A stretch of 64,000 nucleotides of DNA from positions 40,685,637 through 40,749,636 of the forward strand of contig OU342632.1 in assembly GCA_910589415.1 (NCBI GenBank), written 5' to 3'. Shown here piece by piece: positions 1-11,892 of the stretch. The position numbers were made by a program, and so were the translations under genes. The notes below the pieces were generated by a model, which saw nothing but the letters and a program-made list of their open reading frames with translations, was not told the DNA's origin and ran no database searches. Source of the stretch: Malachius bipustulatus (lineage: Eukaryota; Arthropoda; Insecta; Coleoptera; Melyridae). Each line of letters starts with the position of its first letter. The first letter of the stretch is position 1.

Positions 1-723
1 ACAATTATTCAACTCATGAGAGAGGCAATACAATTCAACATTCCACTCATCGCTTAAGAAGTACGTACATGTGCTTACGAAATTGATGAAGTTGTAAGAA
101 CAATTACTGAAGAAAATACTGAGTAGATTAGTTGGTTGGGAAAGAAATTTGAAACTCCATGAGCTCCTCATTGGTCTCATGTAGCAAGATAAAATCTCAT
201 TTACTTACCGAATCGGGATCAAAATAATCTTGATTAAATAAGTTTTGTACTCAATATTTTCTCGGGAGTTTAAACATAAACAGTATGCACCTTTTTACAC
301 CCACAATCACATAAACTTCGCTAAATCAACATTGAATTTCTAAAACTAATACCGGCAAAATTAATCCTGGCCCTGGTTTCGGTTTCTCAAAGGAAGCGGA
401 ATAGCGGAAATGAAAAACGAAGCAAGCATTTCAAGAAAGCTTGTTTCCTGTTAAGAGCTGTCAAATGTCAAGTCAATCAGATAAATCAGTCAATAGGAGT
501 GCCATTTCTCAAACCTGCTAGACTTCACTGATTATTCTTTTAATTGGGCCTGCGCTGTGAGTGTCATCGTTACATTTATAATAATAGCGTGTTCCGAATT
601 CCGATTTGAGGTAAATTTTACAAAATTTACCAAAATGCGTTCCGGAATATCATTAATCACACAATCATGGATTATCATAGATCACACAATATCGTATGAT
701 CCACAAAATTTTTGCAATCAACT
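1..723. other. Intergenic, no gene seen
   Basis: AT-rich sequence without convincing coding potential. Short open frames at its right end run into the adjacent fold-back repeat and read as low-complexity translations. Confidence 0.5.
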
Positions 724-1919
724 ATACAGGGTGTCCCATAATATGTGGGCAATCTCCCGGATTTGGGTAAATTTCGTAAAAATAAATGAAAAAATAGCTA
801 TAAAATTAATTCCTCAGAGACACACCTACAAAGATATTATAGCTGTTGAAGTTGAGGGTTGAAAATAAATTTTTTGCAATAACTTTTTTATTTCTTGACC
901 GATTTTGATAATTTTTGGTGTTATTTTGTATTATTTTGAACTGTTTAGAATAGTGTTTCATAATCTTTGGTAGCAAATACATAGACCTCGGGATGGCATA
1001 ACCCCCTCATTCACTTTAAAGAAAACAATAAAAATAGTAATTTTACAGTTTTTTAAGGTTAATTTTCTTTTTATTTGATATTTTTTACATAAAAAATGTA
1101 TCTTTATTTATTTATTTCGATAGAGCGAACCGTTATCGAGATAAACGTCCTTCTAATAGGTGATGCGTCGCAGGAACTTTCTAAATTTCAAGTAAATTTT
1201 AACAAGATGGCTGACCTTTGACAGTAAATTGAGCAGGAAACAAAACAATAACTTAATTAAATACACGTCAAATAGTGTCAAAGGTTTCATTTCATGCAGA
1301 TTCAATTAAAATGAGTTACACAAACGCTGAATACGCAGAAAATCAGTTAGAATTGAATCTGCATGAAATGAAATCTTTGACACTATTTGACGTGTATTTA
1401 ATAAGTTATTGTTTTGTTTCCTGCTCAATTTACTGTCATAGGTCAGCCATCTTGTTAAAATTTACTTGAAATTTAGAAAGTTTCTGCGACGCATCACCTA
1501 TTAGAAGGACGTTTATCTCGATAACGGTTCGCTCTATCGAAATAAATAAGGATACATTTTTTATGTAAAAAATATCAAATAAAAAGAAAATTAACCTTAA
1601 AAAACTGTAAAATTATTATTTTTATTGTTTTCTTTCAAGTGAATGAGGGGGTTATGCCATCCCGAAGTCTATGTATGTGCTACCAAAGATTATGAAACAG
1701 TATTCTAAACAGTGCAAAAAAATACAAAATAAAACCAAAAATTATCAAAATCGGTCAAGAAATTAAAAAGTTATTGCAAAAAATTGATTTTCAACCTTCA
1801 AGTTCAACAGCTAATATCTTTGTAGGGGTGTCTCTGAGGAATTAATTTTATAGCTATTTTTTCATTTATTATTTTTACGAAATTTACCCAAATCCCGGAG
1901 ATTGCCCACATATTATGGG
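724..1919. repeat. Fold-back repeat A, arms about 590 bp
   Basis: The left arm starts TATACAGGGTGTCCC and reads inward through a CTCAGAGACAC block and a GCGAACCGTTATCGAG block. The right arm repeats the same blocks in reverse complement and ends at ATATTATGGG near 1919. The centre is near 1325, flanked by the inverted motif TTTCATTTCATGCAGATTC. The CAGGGTG end and TA flank suggest a Tc1/mariner-type non-autonomous element. The expected right terminus is missing and repeat B starts at that point. No transposase frame is present. Confidence 0.85.
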
Positions 1920-2786
1920 TATACAGGGTGTCCCAGACTTAATTGACCAGGCTATATCTCATATACAGGTTGAGATAATCGAGCCGAATAAAAGGCATAT
2001 TATTATAATTTTTCAAGCTGTATAACATGACAGCATGAAAACAACCCCCACTCCAACATCCCCTAAGTTACAGCCCCCACCCTTAAAAAAATGAATAGTA
2101 CCCTGTGTATATTTTTGTATATTCAAAACCAGTATTCGATTCTCTGTTCAGATGATTTTTCAGATTCAAAATTGGTTGAGAAATAACCAAGAAAAAGTTC
2201 ATCAAGGTGGTCATGACTTTTTACCTGAACTTTCTCTGAATGACTTTAGCTGTCAAAATTTATCAATATTTTGGTCATAGTTTTTAATTAGCAGGTCACA
2301 GTCATCATTAAGGTTCATAATAAAGTGCTTTGTCTCCTGTTTTATTTTTTTAAATTCCCAATAAATCAGAATTATTAAATAAATAGTTTGGACTTTAATT
2401 ATAATAATAATAACTATCACCTGCCTGTTAAAAACTATGATTAAAATATTGATAAATTTTGACAGCAAAAGTCATCTATAGAAAGTTCAGATAAAAAGTC
2501 ATGACCACCTTGATGAATTGGTTATTTCTCAACCAATTTTGAATCTGAAAAATCATCTGAATAGAGAATCGAATACTGGTTTTGAATATACAAAAATATA
2601 CACAGAGTACTATTCATTTTTTAAAGGGTGGGGGCTGTAACTTAGGGGATGTTGGAGTGGGGGTTGTTTTCATGCTGTCATGTTATACAGCTTGAAAAAT
2701 TATAATAATATGCCTTTTATTCGCCTCGATTATCTCAACCTGTATCTGAGATATGGCCTGGTCAATTAAGTCTGGGACACCCGGTA
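1920..2786. repeat. Fold-back repeat B, arms about 370 bp
   Basis: The left end is TATACAGGGTGTCCCAGACT and the right end is its imperfect reverse complement, AGTCTGGGACACCCGGTATA. Arms match inward through the CCCCCACTCCAACATCCCC block and the TCATCAAGGTGGTCATGAC block, to an AT-rich loop near 2350. It directly abuts fold-back A and shares its terminal bases, so it probably inserted into or recombined with that end. No coding capacity is seen. Confidence 0.85.
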
Positions 2787-3265
2787 TAGTATAATAGTGC
2801 CTTAATTGGAAGAGAGAGATGGCTATTGCAGTCATGTCTGAGCTCATTTTAATAAAATAATTTTAAAATAACGACAGTAGTTCAAATTCTCATGTGTCAT
2901 AATATGCTTAGGTATAAATGATGTCATATAGGTTTAATTTCAATTCCTGTTAGTTTCATTGAAATATTAAAGATATTGCGAAAAAACAATAATTTAATGA
3001 CTATAATAATTATTTAAGAACCTGAAGAAATTACTGGTATTATATTATATTACTAAGTACCTACCTTAATTACCACTTTCTTATGATTCTCATGCCATTT
3101 TTGACTACCATTCATTATAAATTCTGTTATTGTTTGAAAGTGAAATTATAGAATGGTAAATGATAATAATTGGTTCATTAAAAAACTCAAACTCGAACGG
3201 AAAAGTTATTTTATCCTTATTCAGAAAGACAGAATATTCTGAGTTTCTGAAATAACAACGACTTA

Positions 3266-3325
3266 GGGTACCTGTATTACCGTCACTAAGGCTAGTAAGC
3301 GTCAGTGTCGGTAATACAGGTACCT
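3266..3325. repeat. Short hairpin
   Basis: GGTACCTGTATTACCG is followed after about 27 bases by CGGTAATACAGGTACC, a near-perfect small inverted repeat. The rest of 2787-3432 is AT-rich and holds nothing else I recognise. Confidence 0.7.
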
Positions 3326-3432
3326 TACAACAATGTCGTTACTCGTTACGTTACTGTTCACTGTTCCAGGTTAGTTTCTTTACTCTAGCAAAAGTTCATT
3401 GTGCAAGTAGTCATGTTTTTATTAATTGTTTA

Positions 3433-5020
3433 GATATCCAGTGATACATCATTATTTTGAAAGCTACTTGAATTCTCTTTACAACGATATTCCACATTTT
3501 GGGTTTCGCTTGCATACAGGTGGCCCAACGAAAACGTAACTCGCCTTTAACTTGGAAACTGAAGATGTACACGAAACACGCCGAAACAGGTCGATTTTGT
3601 TATCAAATAAGTAGGCATAATTTTCGTGACAAACTTAACTACCCAAGTTCACCCTCTTGGCAGGGGTAGCTCCCAAACAGCACAAAGTAGTCCTATGGAC
3701 GTCCAATGGACATCCCTCTATATGTACCAACGGACGTCCATAGGACGTCCGTTTTTGTCCTATGGACGTCCATGGGACGTCCACTCAGTGTCCATTTGTC
3801 ACAACTTTGGACATCCACAGGATGTCCGTTACCGGACGTCCATAGGATGTCCGTTATCGGACGTCCATAGGGAGTCCGTTATAGGATGTCCATAGAGAGT
3901 CCGTTATCGGATGTCCACAAATCATTTGCTGATAAATATCTTAGTGAGAAACAAAAGACAGAAAATATTCGATAAGTCTTGAAATTTAGAGTTTTGAAAA
4001 ATCCAATAAATGTAGTGATAGGTATATACGGTAATTTTCTGTTTTGAAAACAACGTTGATAACGGCTAAAGATACAGGAAAACTACTAGGTACTCACCTA
4101 TACTTACGTGTTTCTATCATTAAGTTTTACGTAAAATCTGGTAATTTTCATTGAAAAGTTGTCAATTATATTAGTTTATGATAATATTGATAAACTTAAT
4201 GAAAATATTCGTTTTTGGATTTTTCACAAACTCTAAAAATTAAAGATTCATCGAATTTCTTTCTTTTGTTCACTGTATAATGCAGATGTCTTCATCTTCA
4301 CGCTAGCAGTCTTGAGTTTGATAGGAATGGCGGAAGTCTTTCCTTGGGACGAATTAATGTATAATGTAGGAATGTGGATTGTATGATAGTGGAAGAATGG
4401 AAGATGGGGTGGTTAGCGCGTGCGTGCGCACTGGTACTGCTATTCTCTTCCTAGCTGCGACAGCACGTCATGCGCAAATAGTCAAAAATAACTCGATGGA
4501 CGTCCAATGGACGTACTTTTGTGGACGTACATAGGAAGTCCGTGCGGAGAAGTCCGTAGGACGTCCATTTATTGTCCATGGACCAATGGACGTATAATGG
4601 ATACTCAACGGACGTCCATAGGACACTCGGTGCTATCTGGGCTACCCCTTTATTGCTTAGGTATCATCATGGGGAACAGATACATCATTTGAAAACTACT
4701 TGAATTTTTTTTACAACACGATATCCAACATTTTGGTTTTCGCTTACATACAGGGTGGCCCAACGAAAAAGTGACTCGCCATAATAACTTGGAAATTGAA
4801 GATGTACGCGAAAAACAAAAGAGAATTCAAGTAGCTTTCAAATGATGTACCTATCATTCGATATCTGTTTCCTATATGATGATATAAGCTATGGTAGCTA
4901 CCCCTGGCAAAAGGGGGTCAACTTGGGTAGTTAAAATGTCACGCAAATATGTCCCCCTCGATAACAAAATCGACCTGTTTCGGCGTTTTTTGTATAGATC
5001 TTCACTTTCCAAAATAATTA
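3433..5020. repeat. Composite repeat with TACAGGGTGGCCCAACG units
   Basis: A block running from GATACATCATT to CTCGCC, containing TACAGG(G)TGGCCCAACG, occurs at about 3433-3560 and again in direct orientation at about 4676-4790. A third piece at 4812-4875 repeats the start in inverse orientation. The block 4890-4995 is the inverse of 3580-3671. This makes an imperfect fold-back that was later interrupted by the element at 3672-4640. Confidence 0.65.
3672..4640. mobile_element. Short-motif DNA element with GGACGTCC palindromes
   Basis: The left terminus is CCCAAACAGCACAAAGTAG and the right end is CACTCGGTGCTATCTGG, an imperfect terminal inverted repeat. Both subterminal regions are packed with variants of GGACGTCCATAGGACGTCC, about ten on the left (3690-3917) and six on the right (4495-4625). 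GCT flanks both ends. The related uninterrupted sequence at 4895-4915, read in reverse complement, has a single GCT, which supports a 2-3 bp target duplication. No transposase is encoded, so it is non-autonomous. Confidence 0.7.
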
Positions 5021-6870
5021 GGCTTCTTACCTTTTCGATGGACCACACCATGTATAGTTGCAAATTGTGGTCGCTTTGCTCATTTCCTCATTAAATAACA
5101 TACAGATTCTCCTTCCTCTGCTCTTAATGCGTATCACCGATCACCCCGATATTCTCGTAGTTGTCCATACTGTGTAGGTCTAGGTATTTTCTAGTTCTAC
5201 ACCCTAAGCATAATGCAGCAATGCAGCCAACATAATATGGTAGTGGGGACCACTCAATTGTTATGTGTATGGTCGACTTGGAGCAAGTCTCGGAGATTTA
5301 TATAGGGATGGGAGATAAAACTAGGTATTAAAACGGGGGAAAACGGTTGTCTGTCCCTAACTAGACTAGCTGCGATTCGTCGGCCAAAAAATTTGGTGTA
5401 AAGATTGGCGAGAGCGCACAGCTTTGTCAATTAAACACCGCGAGATGTTTTGGTTCTTAGTTTTTTTTTTTTTTTGTCAAAAGGGACTGACCGGTGAGAG
5501 TAACGGATGGAATTGAAGGCATAATTAGGATGAGGCAATAAATTTACAGGGACGAAAACTTTCACCCCTGTATATAATTCATGTTTCGGCCAACGACTTT
5601 TGTGCGGATCGGTGTACTAGGGGCGAAGTGGGGGGGGGGGGGTGTAGGTCATGATCATGACCTAAACATACGGAGTAGGACATATATCTCCCGCAGTTTT
5701 TGCCCCGTATCGCGCTACAAAAAGCCTAATTTTCTTGGATTAATTATAATATATTTTTTTGTTTTATTCCAAAAAATAAACGCACCAAGCATCACTGTGG
5801 TCCGTTCCATGTATAGCATTCCAAGCGAAGTGTTTCCTGAGGAATACAACTTGCAACGATTCAAAGTGAACGTGAATTGATATCTCCGCTCATGCACCGC
5901 TCCCAGAGCGTCATAAAGATTACCCTGCAGTGCATGTGAATTTTTAATAAAAAAGCGGAAATTCTGAGTTGATAAATATAGAGCTTAATTTTAAAGATAA
6001 AAAATTGAAACTTTGAGGATTTGTGTACTTGATTAGGACCACAGAATGGCATAATCAGTTTCATTAAAAAAAATTCGTTCGGGCTCCAGCGATAAAAAAC
6101 TGTAATATGGTGGTAAATTGTCGAAAAAAAATTCGATTTTTCTTCAATACATATAGGTAGAAATCGATTAATAAAATCAAAATCGCTTAAAAGAAATGTT
6201 AAAAAAACTAATTAAGGCTTTAATTAAATAAAATATAATTATATAGCAATGGCAGGTAGAAAACTGATTTATAATGTGCAATAGGGTGATCAATGTACAC
6301 TGAAAACGGTAGGTGCAATAAAGTTTTATGACAAAGTAAATAAAAGCCCAAATAAATACAAGGACGGCTCTTGCTGGGCTAGCCGGCACACTGAACTTGC
6401 GCTTTTTTGTTGTTTTTATAGATATGCATTTTTGGATGGAAAAGGGTAATTTTCGGTTAGGCTGACAACAAATGTAGGGTACAGGAATAAAGTTCGCTCA
6501 CTCACAAATTACAGATTGCGAGAAAAACAACTTTTGAATGTTTGAGGTCTAATAATTATGCAGTTTGATTATGAATAAAATTTTGGTGGAAAAAATTGTG
6601 ACTTGTGACTTTGTTTTACTAGAGCAATATAGCTAGAGCATCTTGTAGATTGGGAAAAATGCTATTAGATGGCATTTTAGACTCAAAATGATGAAAGATG
6701 GACAGCTGATTCTTGATGTACCTACTTATCCTTCAAATTAATATGTTTCCATAAAAACAGCCGTGTAAAAAAATCGTGTAGTACTTACATGTAAAATAAT
6801 CGGTATAGCTTAATAACACCATAGCAATAAAGTAAATAAAGCTTAAGAAAATAAAAAATAAAAATCAAAT
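5021..6870. other. Intergenic, no gene seen
   Basis: AT-rich sequence with a poly-T run at 5461-5476 and a poly-G run at about 5631-5642. Open frames here are short and show no recognisable domain. The right part, before 6870, probably holds the region just past the poly(A) site of the minus-strand gene. Confidence 0.45.
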
Positions 6871-6888
6871 ACTTTAGTATAAAAATAT

Positions 6889-6894
6889 TTTATT
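6889..6894 (-). promoter_or_regulatory. Candidate poly(A) signal AATAAA
   Basis: AATAAA on the minus strand, about 405 bases past the stop codon at 7299-7301. It is a plausible end signal for the minus-strand secreted-protein gene. Other A-rich signals nearby are possible in such AT-rich DNA. Confidence 0.4.
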
Positions 6895-7298
6895 CCATCA
6901 TGTTCTTATAAAATACGAGTATTTTATCTAAAAAAAGCACATAGAGCTTTTATTAATTTTTCAATAGACAATTAATAATTGTATCACATGCAAAAACTGA
7001 TGTTAGAAGTATGTAAACTGTTTAAATAGGGAGAAAAAAACAAAAAAAAAAAAAACTTTTTACATTTAGTTAAGAAATAAATAGAAGCTACTGAGCTAAA
7101 AGTATAAACACAAGTACATTAATTCCGGTATTTCCACGCAAATAGTTTTTGTCTGGTATTTAGTTCGGAAAAATTGTAATTTTTTTACCCTAGATAGTTG
7201 AAAAAATACAACTATGTATACAGACTAAATTCAATTAAAAATCTTTTAGATTGAGCGCTAAAAATAGATATCTACAATTTTCCTTTGGTGATCTCATT

Positions 7299-10200
7299 TC
7301 AATGGCTTTCCTTAACAGATTCAGTAGTTGTCTGGTTCGATTTAGGGTAGTAGACATTATTTTCCGCAGCTTCAACAAATAAGGAACTCAATTCACCTTC
7401 CAGTTTATTAACGTTCTTAGATGCGACATCGTACATGAAAATTTCTCGTTGATCCTTACTCTGGGGCCTAAGTAAATAAATATCATCAGTAAACAGAAAA
7501 GCGAAAGTTAATTTTACTTACCCAGTTACGAGTAATATTATGGCTTGTTCCTCGTTTTTAGTTTCCTTTTGCTTGTTGAGGAATTTTTCATAATTTTCTG
7601 ACGTAGGATTACGCAATAACTCGTCTAATTCCAAAGGAACTACATCATCTATCTTTGAATCCTCGCCATTCTTTTTCACTTCTCTCTTGGACTGAGAAGA
7701 AAAATCGTACCTCACGGGAGCTAGAATAACTACGCTGGTGATCTTTTTCTCTCTCAGTTCCGGCACATCGGGAATTGGAAATTGAGCACCACTGACTTTA
7801 ATGGGTAAATATTTGTTATATCCTTCATCGTTTAGTACCACTGGCTCAGATTGTTTAGCACCATTTTGCAGGTATGAGTCTTGAATCTGTTTGCCTTCAT
7901 TTGTTTGGGGATCAAACTTGACCACTTTCATTTCAACGTTCGGTTTAACTTTTACTTCATTCACTTCCGAGCCAGCCATTTCTTGATCAACTAGATCTTC
8001 TTTTTTTACAATCGAAGGTATCGGCTCGCTCGCCGCAGAAATTTGTTGCGCTCCTCCTGCACTGTAAAAATTGGCGAGTTGATCTGCTGGTAAAGCCGAT
8101 AAAGGTATATCTCCAACTTTATCATAATCCAGAACTGAAATGTCTGCGTTATTTAAAATTCCCGATGAAAGAAGCTGTTGTCTCAAATCTTCAGGAACCT
8201 CGTCGGGGAGTTGAGCTTCGAGTACTTTAGGATCTTTAGTAGTCGTCGGTTGAGTTGGGGGACTTGTGGGAGCAAAAGTTGTGGTCGATATCGATTTACT
8301 GTAAGTGTATTTAGGCGTCGTTGACTGGGTCGAATATCGCGTTTCAGATTTGTATCCTTTATAAGTATTGCTTTTCTGGCTTTGATTTGAATGAGTGAGT
8401 TTCTTAGGAGAATCAGACGGCCTGCTGTTTTGAACTGGTTGTTTATGGTATTGTACTACGGGCTGTTTCTGGTATTGTACTACGGGCTGTTTCTGGTATT
8501 GCTTGTAGTTCTGAGTTGTCGTCTGTGTAGGTGTTGGTGGAGGGGTGTTGTAATAAACATTGTCGCTATTCTGATAAACGTTTTGTTCATTTTGACCTTG
8601 TTGTTGTAGTGGTTGTAGCGGCGGAGAATCAGCTATATGCTGTTCGTATTTTGAAATCGAAGGAAGAAGTTTTGGCTTGTCGTCATTGTAATCATTTCGA
8701 GGAGGCTGAGAAGGTATTTGTTGCTGCTGCTGAGTATATTGAGGGTGCTGAGGGAAATTTTGCTGCTGGGTTTGTTGTAAATTTTGATACTGCTGCGGTT
8801 GAGGTGGTAACGGTCTTCTTGGTCCTGTATTTTCGTATGGATTGAAATTTTGAATATTGGGCGGATGATGTATTTGTGGTTGGTGATTGTTAGTATTAAA
8901 TGATAACGGAGCAGGTGCTTGGGAATTATGCGCGAGTCCACGTGATTGATGGTGTTGTTGTCCAAAATTAGGGTAATTATTTTGAGCAAACTGTTGCGAA
9001 TTTACTTGTGCAGGAAAATTAAGTTCTTGCGTGGGAAATCGTTCATGTGGTCTGAACTGAATATTCTTTGGACTCTGAGGCTGGGGGAAATTAAAAGGTT
9101 TGTAAGCAACTGGTTTTCTGAAAGATGGCGGTTGATTGGAAGAATACTGTGGTTGTGGTGATTGTTCAAAGAAAGGTTGCTGGAAAGATGAAAATTGTGG
9201 TTGACTATTGAAACGAGGAGGAGCAGACTTAACAAATTTGTAAGGTTGATCGTCACTCGCTGGAAACCTACTCTCTTGCTGAGGGAAATGACTGGAAATT
9301 TGTCCACTGAAAGGGATCTTTCTACCGAATTGTGGAATACCAGCCAAAAAAGGTCTTTCTGTTTGTGAATGTCTTTGCGGCTCTGGGCGATAGTTCTCTC
9401 TGGGTGCATAATTGTTACTGAACTGGAAGTTTTGTTGGAAAGATTGACTCTCGCCTCCTCTCGGGAAATAAGGTGGACTTCTAGGACCGCTTGGCCCGAA
9501 TTCTCGAGGACCACCAGGACCAAACTCACGAGGACCAGTAGGACCAAACTCTCGAGGACCGGTGGGACCAAAATCTCTTTTTATATCTTCTGGATTATTG
9601 GATCTTTTCTTATAGTCAAATCCTTCCTTTCCGAACGTGACTTTCACTCCACTAGGGCTATGGTATGTCTCTGAGTCTGGTTTAATAATAGTTCTTAGAG
9701 TTGTTCTGGGGAGCGGTGGAGAAGTAACGGTTTCTTCGTAATGATGATAAGGCTGTTGAGGTTCCTCTTGTTCTTCATCATGAATGGGAGGGGAAATAGC
9801 TGGAATGGGCTTGTCGTAGATCACGCTGTCTTTACCATGACCGTGAGGATTTTTTCTGTATTTTACATAAAACACTTGAACTTGTTCCTTTTTCTTCTTG
9901 GGAATGGGGATGTGTATTTTCGGCGGTGGGGGCAAACTGACGTTTGATTCTTTGATTATGATTTCGATTATTGGTTCCGGTTCTCTTATATAAATTGGCC
10001 TTTCTATTATTTTAGTATGATGGTGGTGCTCTGGTTCTGCGATATGCTCCACATCGTGACTTCCTTCTTCTTTTTGGTCCTTCGGCGACTCATTATCGGA
10101 TGTTGGAGTGGGTACATTCGAGACATTTGGAGCATCTGGAGCTAAGTCGCGTCGAGATTCTGTAAGTGAATGATGGATTAATTAATTTCGTTGTATTTTT

Positions 10201-11620
10201 GGTATTTTATCATTGTTTTAATACCTGCATAAACGATCACTGGTTGATGTTGGATTTTTATTGACCTGTTTTCTGGATTTGGTCCATAAGTTCTTGAACT
10301 TTGATGTGATGTACTATATTGCAAGGTCCTTTTGTTTTTGTGTAACGAGTTTTTTTCTTGTGGATTTGCTTCTATTTCTGTTAATATCACTATTATAGTG
10401 CATAGCACCTGAAAAAGAGTGTAGTGTTAATATTGTAACGGTAATAAATAATAGTTAAGAGGATTTCAAGATAGTTTGTTAACTTGTAACATAAAAAAAT
10501 TGTATCAACTATTATACGACATGACATCAATGTTGAAATGGCCTTGAAAAGAACTTGATCAGTAAATTTCACTCCAAATTAACTTTTTATACCGAGTAAA
10601 TTGATTTAATAGTTAGAACAAGTGTTTTTGTATCACATACATGTTTTTCATTAATTTTATCGATGGAAAAGGAAAGCATACAAATAACAATGAATTAATT
10701 CTGTAGCAATCAGAATACAAAACATGGTAATAAAATTTGCTATTTTACACTACTGTACATTTTTGGCGGTTTACCACGAATTAATTATAGAAAGTAGACA
10801 GGGACGCATCATCTATGATTCGAATTGTCACTTTCTATCACATACCTACCGATTTAAATAATGTTATGTATATGAAATACTAATGCGTTATTTTCAACTT
10901 ATTAAAAACAGACTTCGGACGCTCAGATTAGACAACATGAAAGTAATTTCCAATTTTGAATAAATTAGTCAAGAATGTTAATTTTTAACCCAATTATCTC
11001 GATAGAGAAGATTGTTTCATAGTTTTTATGTTTTTATTATTTCAGTGAAATTTCGTCACTATAAAACTATAACTGTGTCCTATATTTTTATATGTCTATT
11101 TTTTAGCCTTTTTTATATTCCTCTTGTGTTTTAATAAACTTCATTAAAAAAAGTTGTACATGAATTATTTAATATTCTTATATATTTTACATTATTTATA
11201 TAAGGGCTTTATTAGATATTGTCTGGCGAGAACTTTTGAGTAAATCGATCGTTGACTTGAAGACGTCTACTCGGTCTGGATATAAAAAAATATGATAAGG
11301 TCCCTAATCCCTAAGTGCAATAATTGATAATTAAGTAATTAACCGACCTGCATAGCATGGTGAAATCCTGAGTTGTGAGACTTTTATATTTATTCTAAGA
11401 AAGAGAATTAGGACAGAGAATAGTTGAAATTAGAGCAGATTCGTTGCGGCTTTTCAGAATCTCAAAGCCTGAAGACATCGTCATACTCACAGAAGATTAT
11501 GGCCAAAAGTTTTCTTAGACCATTTGAGTTATTTACTTTGTTAATGTCGCCTTTACGTTGAATTTCTTAGCTTATTGTTCAGCTACTTACGAATAAATAA
11601 CAACCAGGGCAAAAAGTCAT
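7299..11620 (-). CDS. Secreted proline/glutamine-rich protein, 4 exons
   Basis: Coding exons in transcript order are 11620-11591, 10408-10225, 10159-7522 and 7467-7299. All junctions have GT/AG borders and compatible phases (0, 1, 2) and join to about 1,006 residues ending in TGA. Exon 1 (MTFCPGCYLF) plus the start of exon 2 (VLCTIIVILTEIEA) forms a clear signal peptide, so the protein is predicted to be secreted. After it come a His/Pro-rich stretch, a Lys-rich VQVFYVKYRKNPHG segment, four FGPxGPRE-like repeats, a long Gln/Pro/Asn/Phe low-complexity region, and YQKQPVVQ repeats. A better ordered C-terminal part includes LPDEVPEDLRQQLLSSGIL and DIPLSALPADQLANFY. This composition suggests an insect cuticle or other extracellular-matrix protein; I do not recognise the family and give no symbol. 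Exon 1 (30 nt) is the least certain part, and a 5' UTR exon may lie further upstream. Confidence 0.85.
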
Positions 11621-11892
11621 TATTGCAAGCGAATATTTCTGACCCCGGCTACACACCATGATTCTATCGACCAAAATCCACCCCAAATGTGATAAACTTA
11701 CTTAAGGAAGTGTTTGGGTAACTCTCGACGTAAACTGATGAAGGAAGTACACCGGGGAAAAACACGTACCTACCCGTGAGTAGCGAATTCCAAGGCCCCT
11801 CAGTTGTAAGGAAAAATATCCTTGGTACGATGGTCGTTTGAAAAGTTTTAGGTCTTTTCAAGAAAAACACAGATTTTGATCCAAAGACGAAT

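Noticed and set aside
557..1469. Open frames of 64-101 codons
   Set aside because: They overlap the arms of fold-back A, have low-complexity translations and start with no gene context.
8391..9947. Several overlapping frames on both strands
   Set aside because: Shadows of the large exon of the secreted-protein gene, caused by its biased codon composition.
11356..11388. TATAAAAG upstream of an ATG (CTATGCAG then GT) as a promoter and first exon
   Set aside because: Joining it to the next exon gives a stop within a few codons, and the TATA-to-ATG distance is too short.
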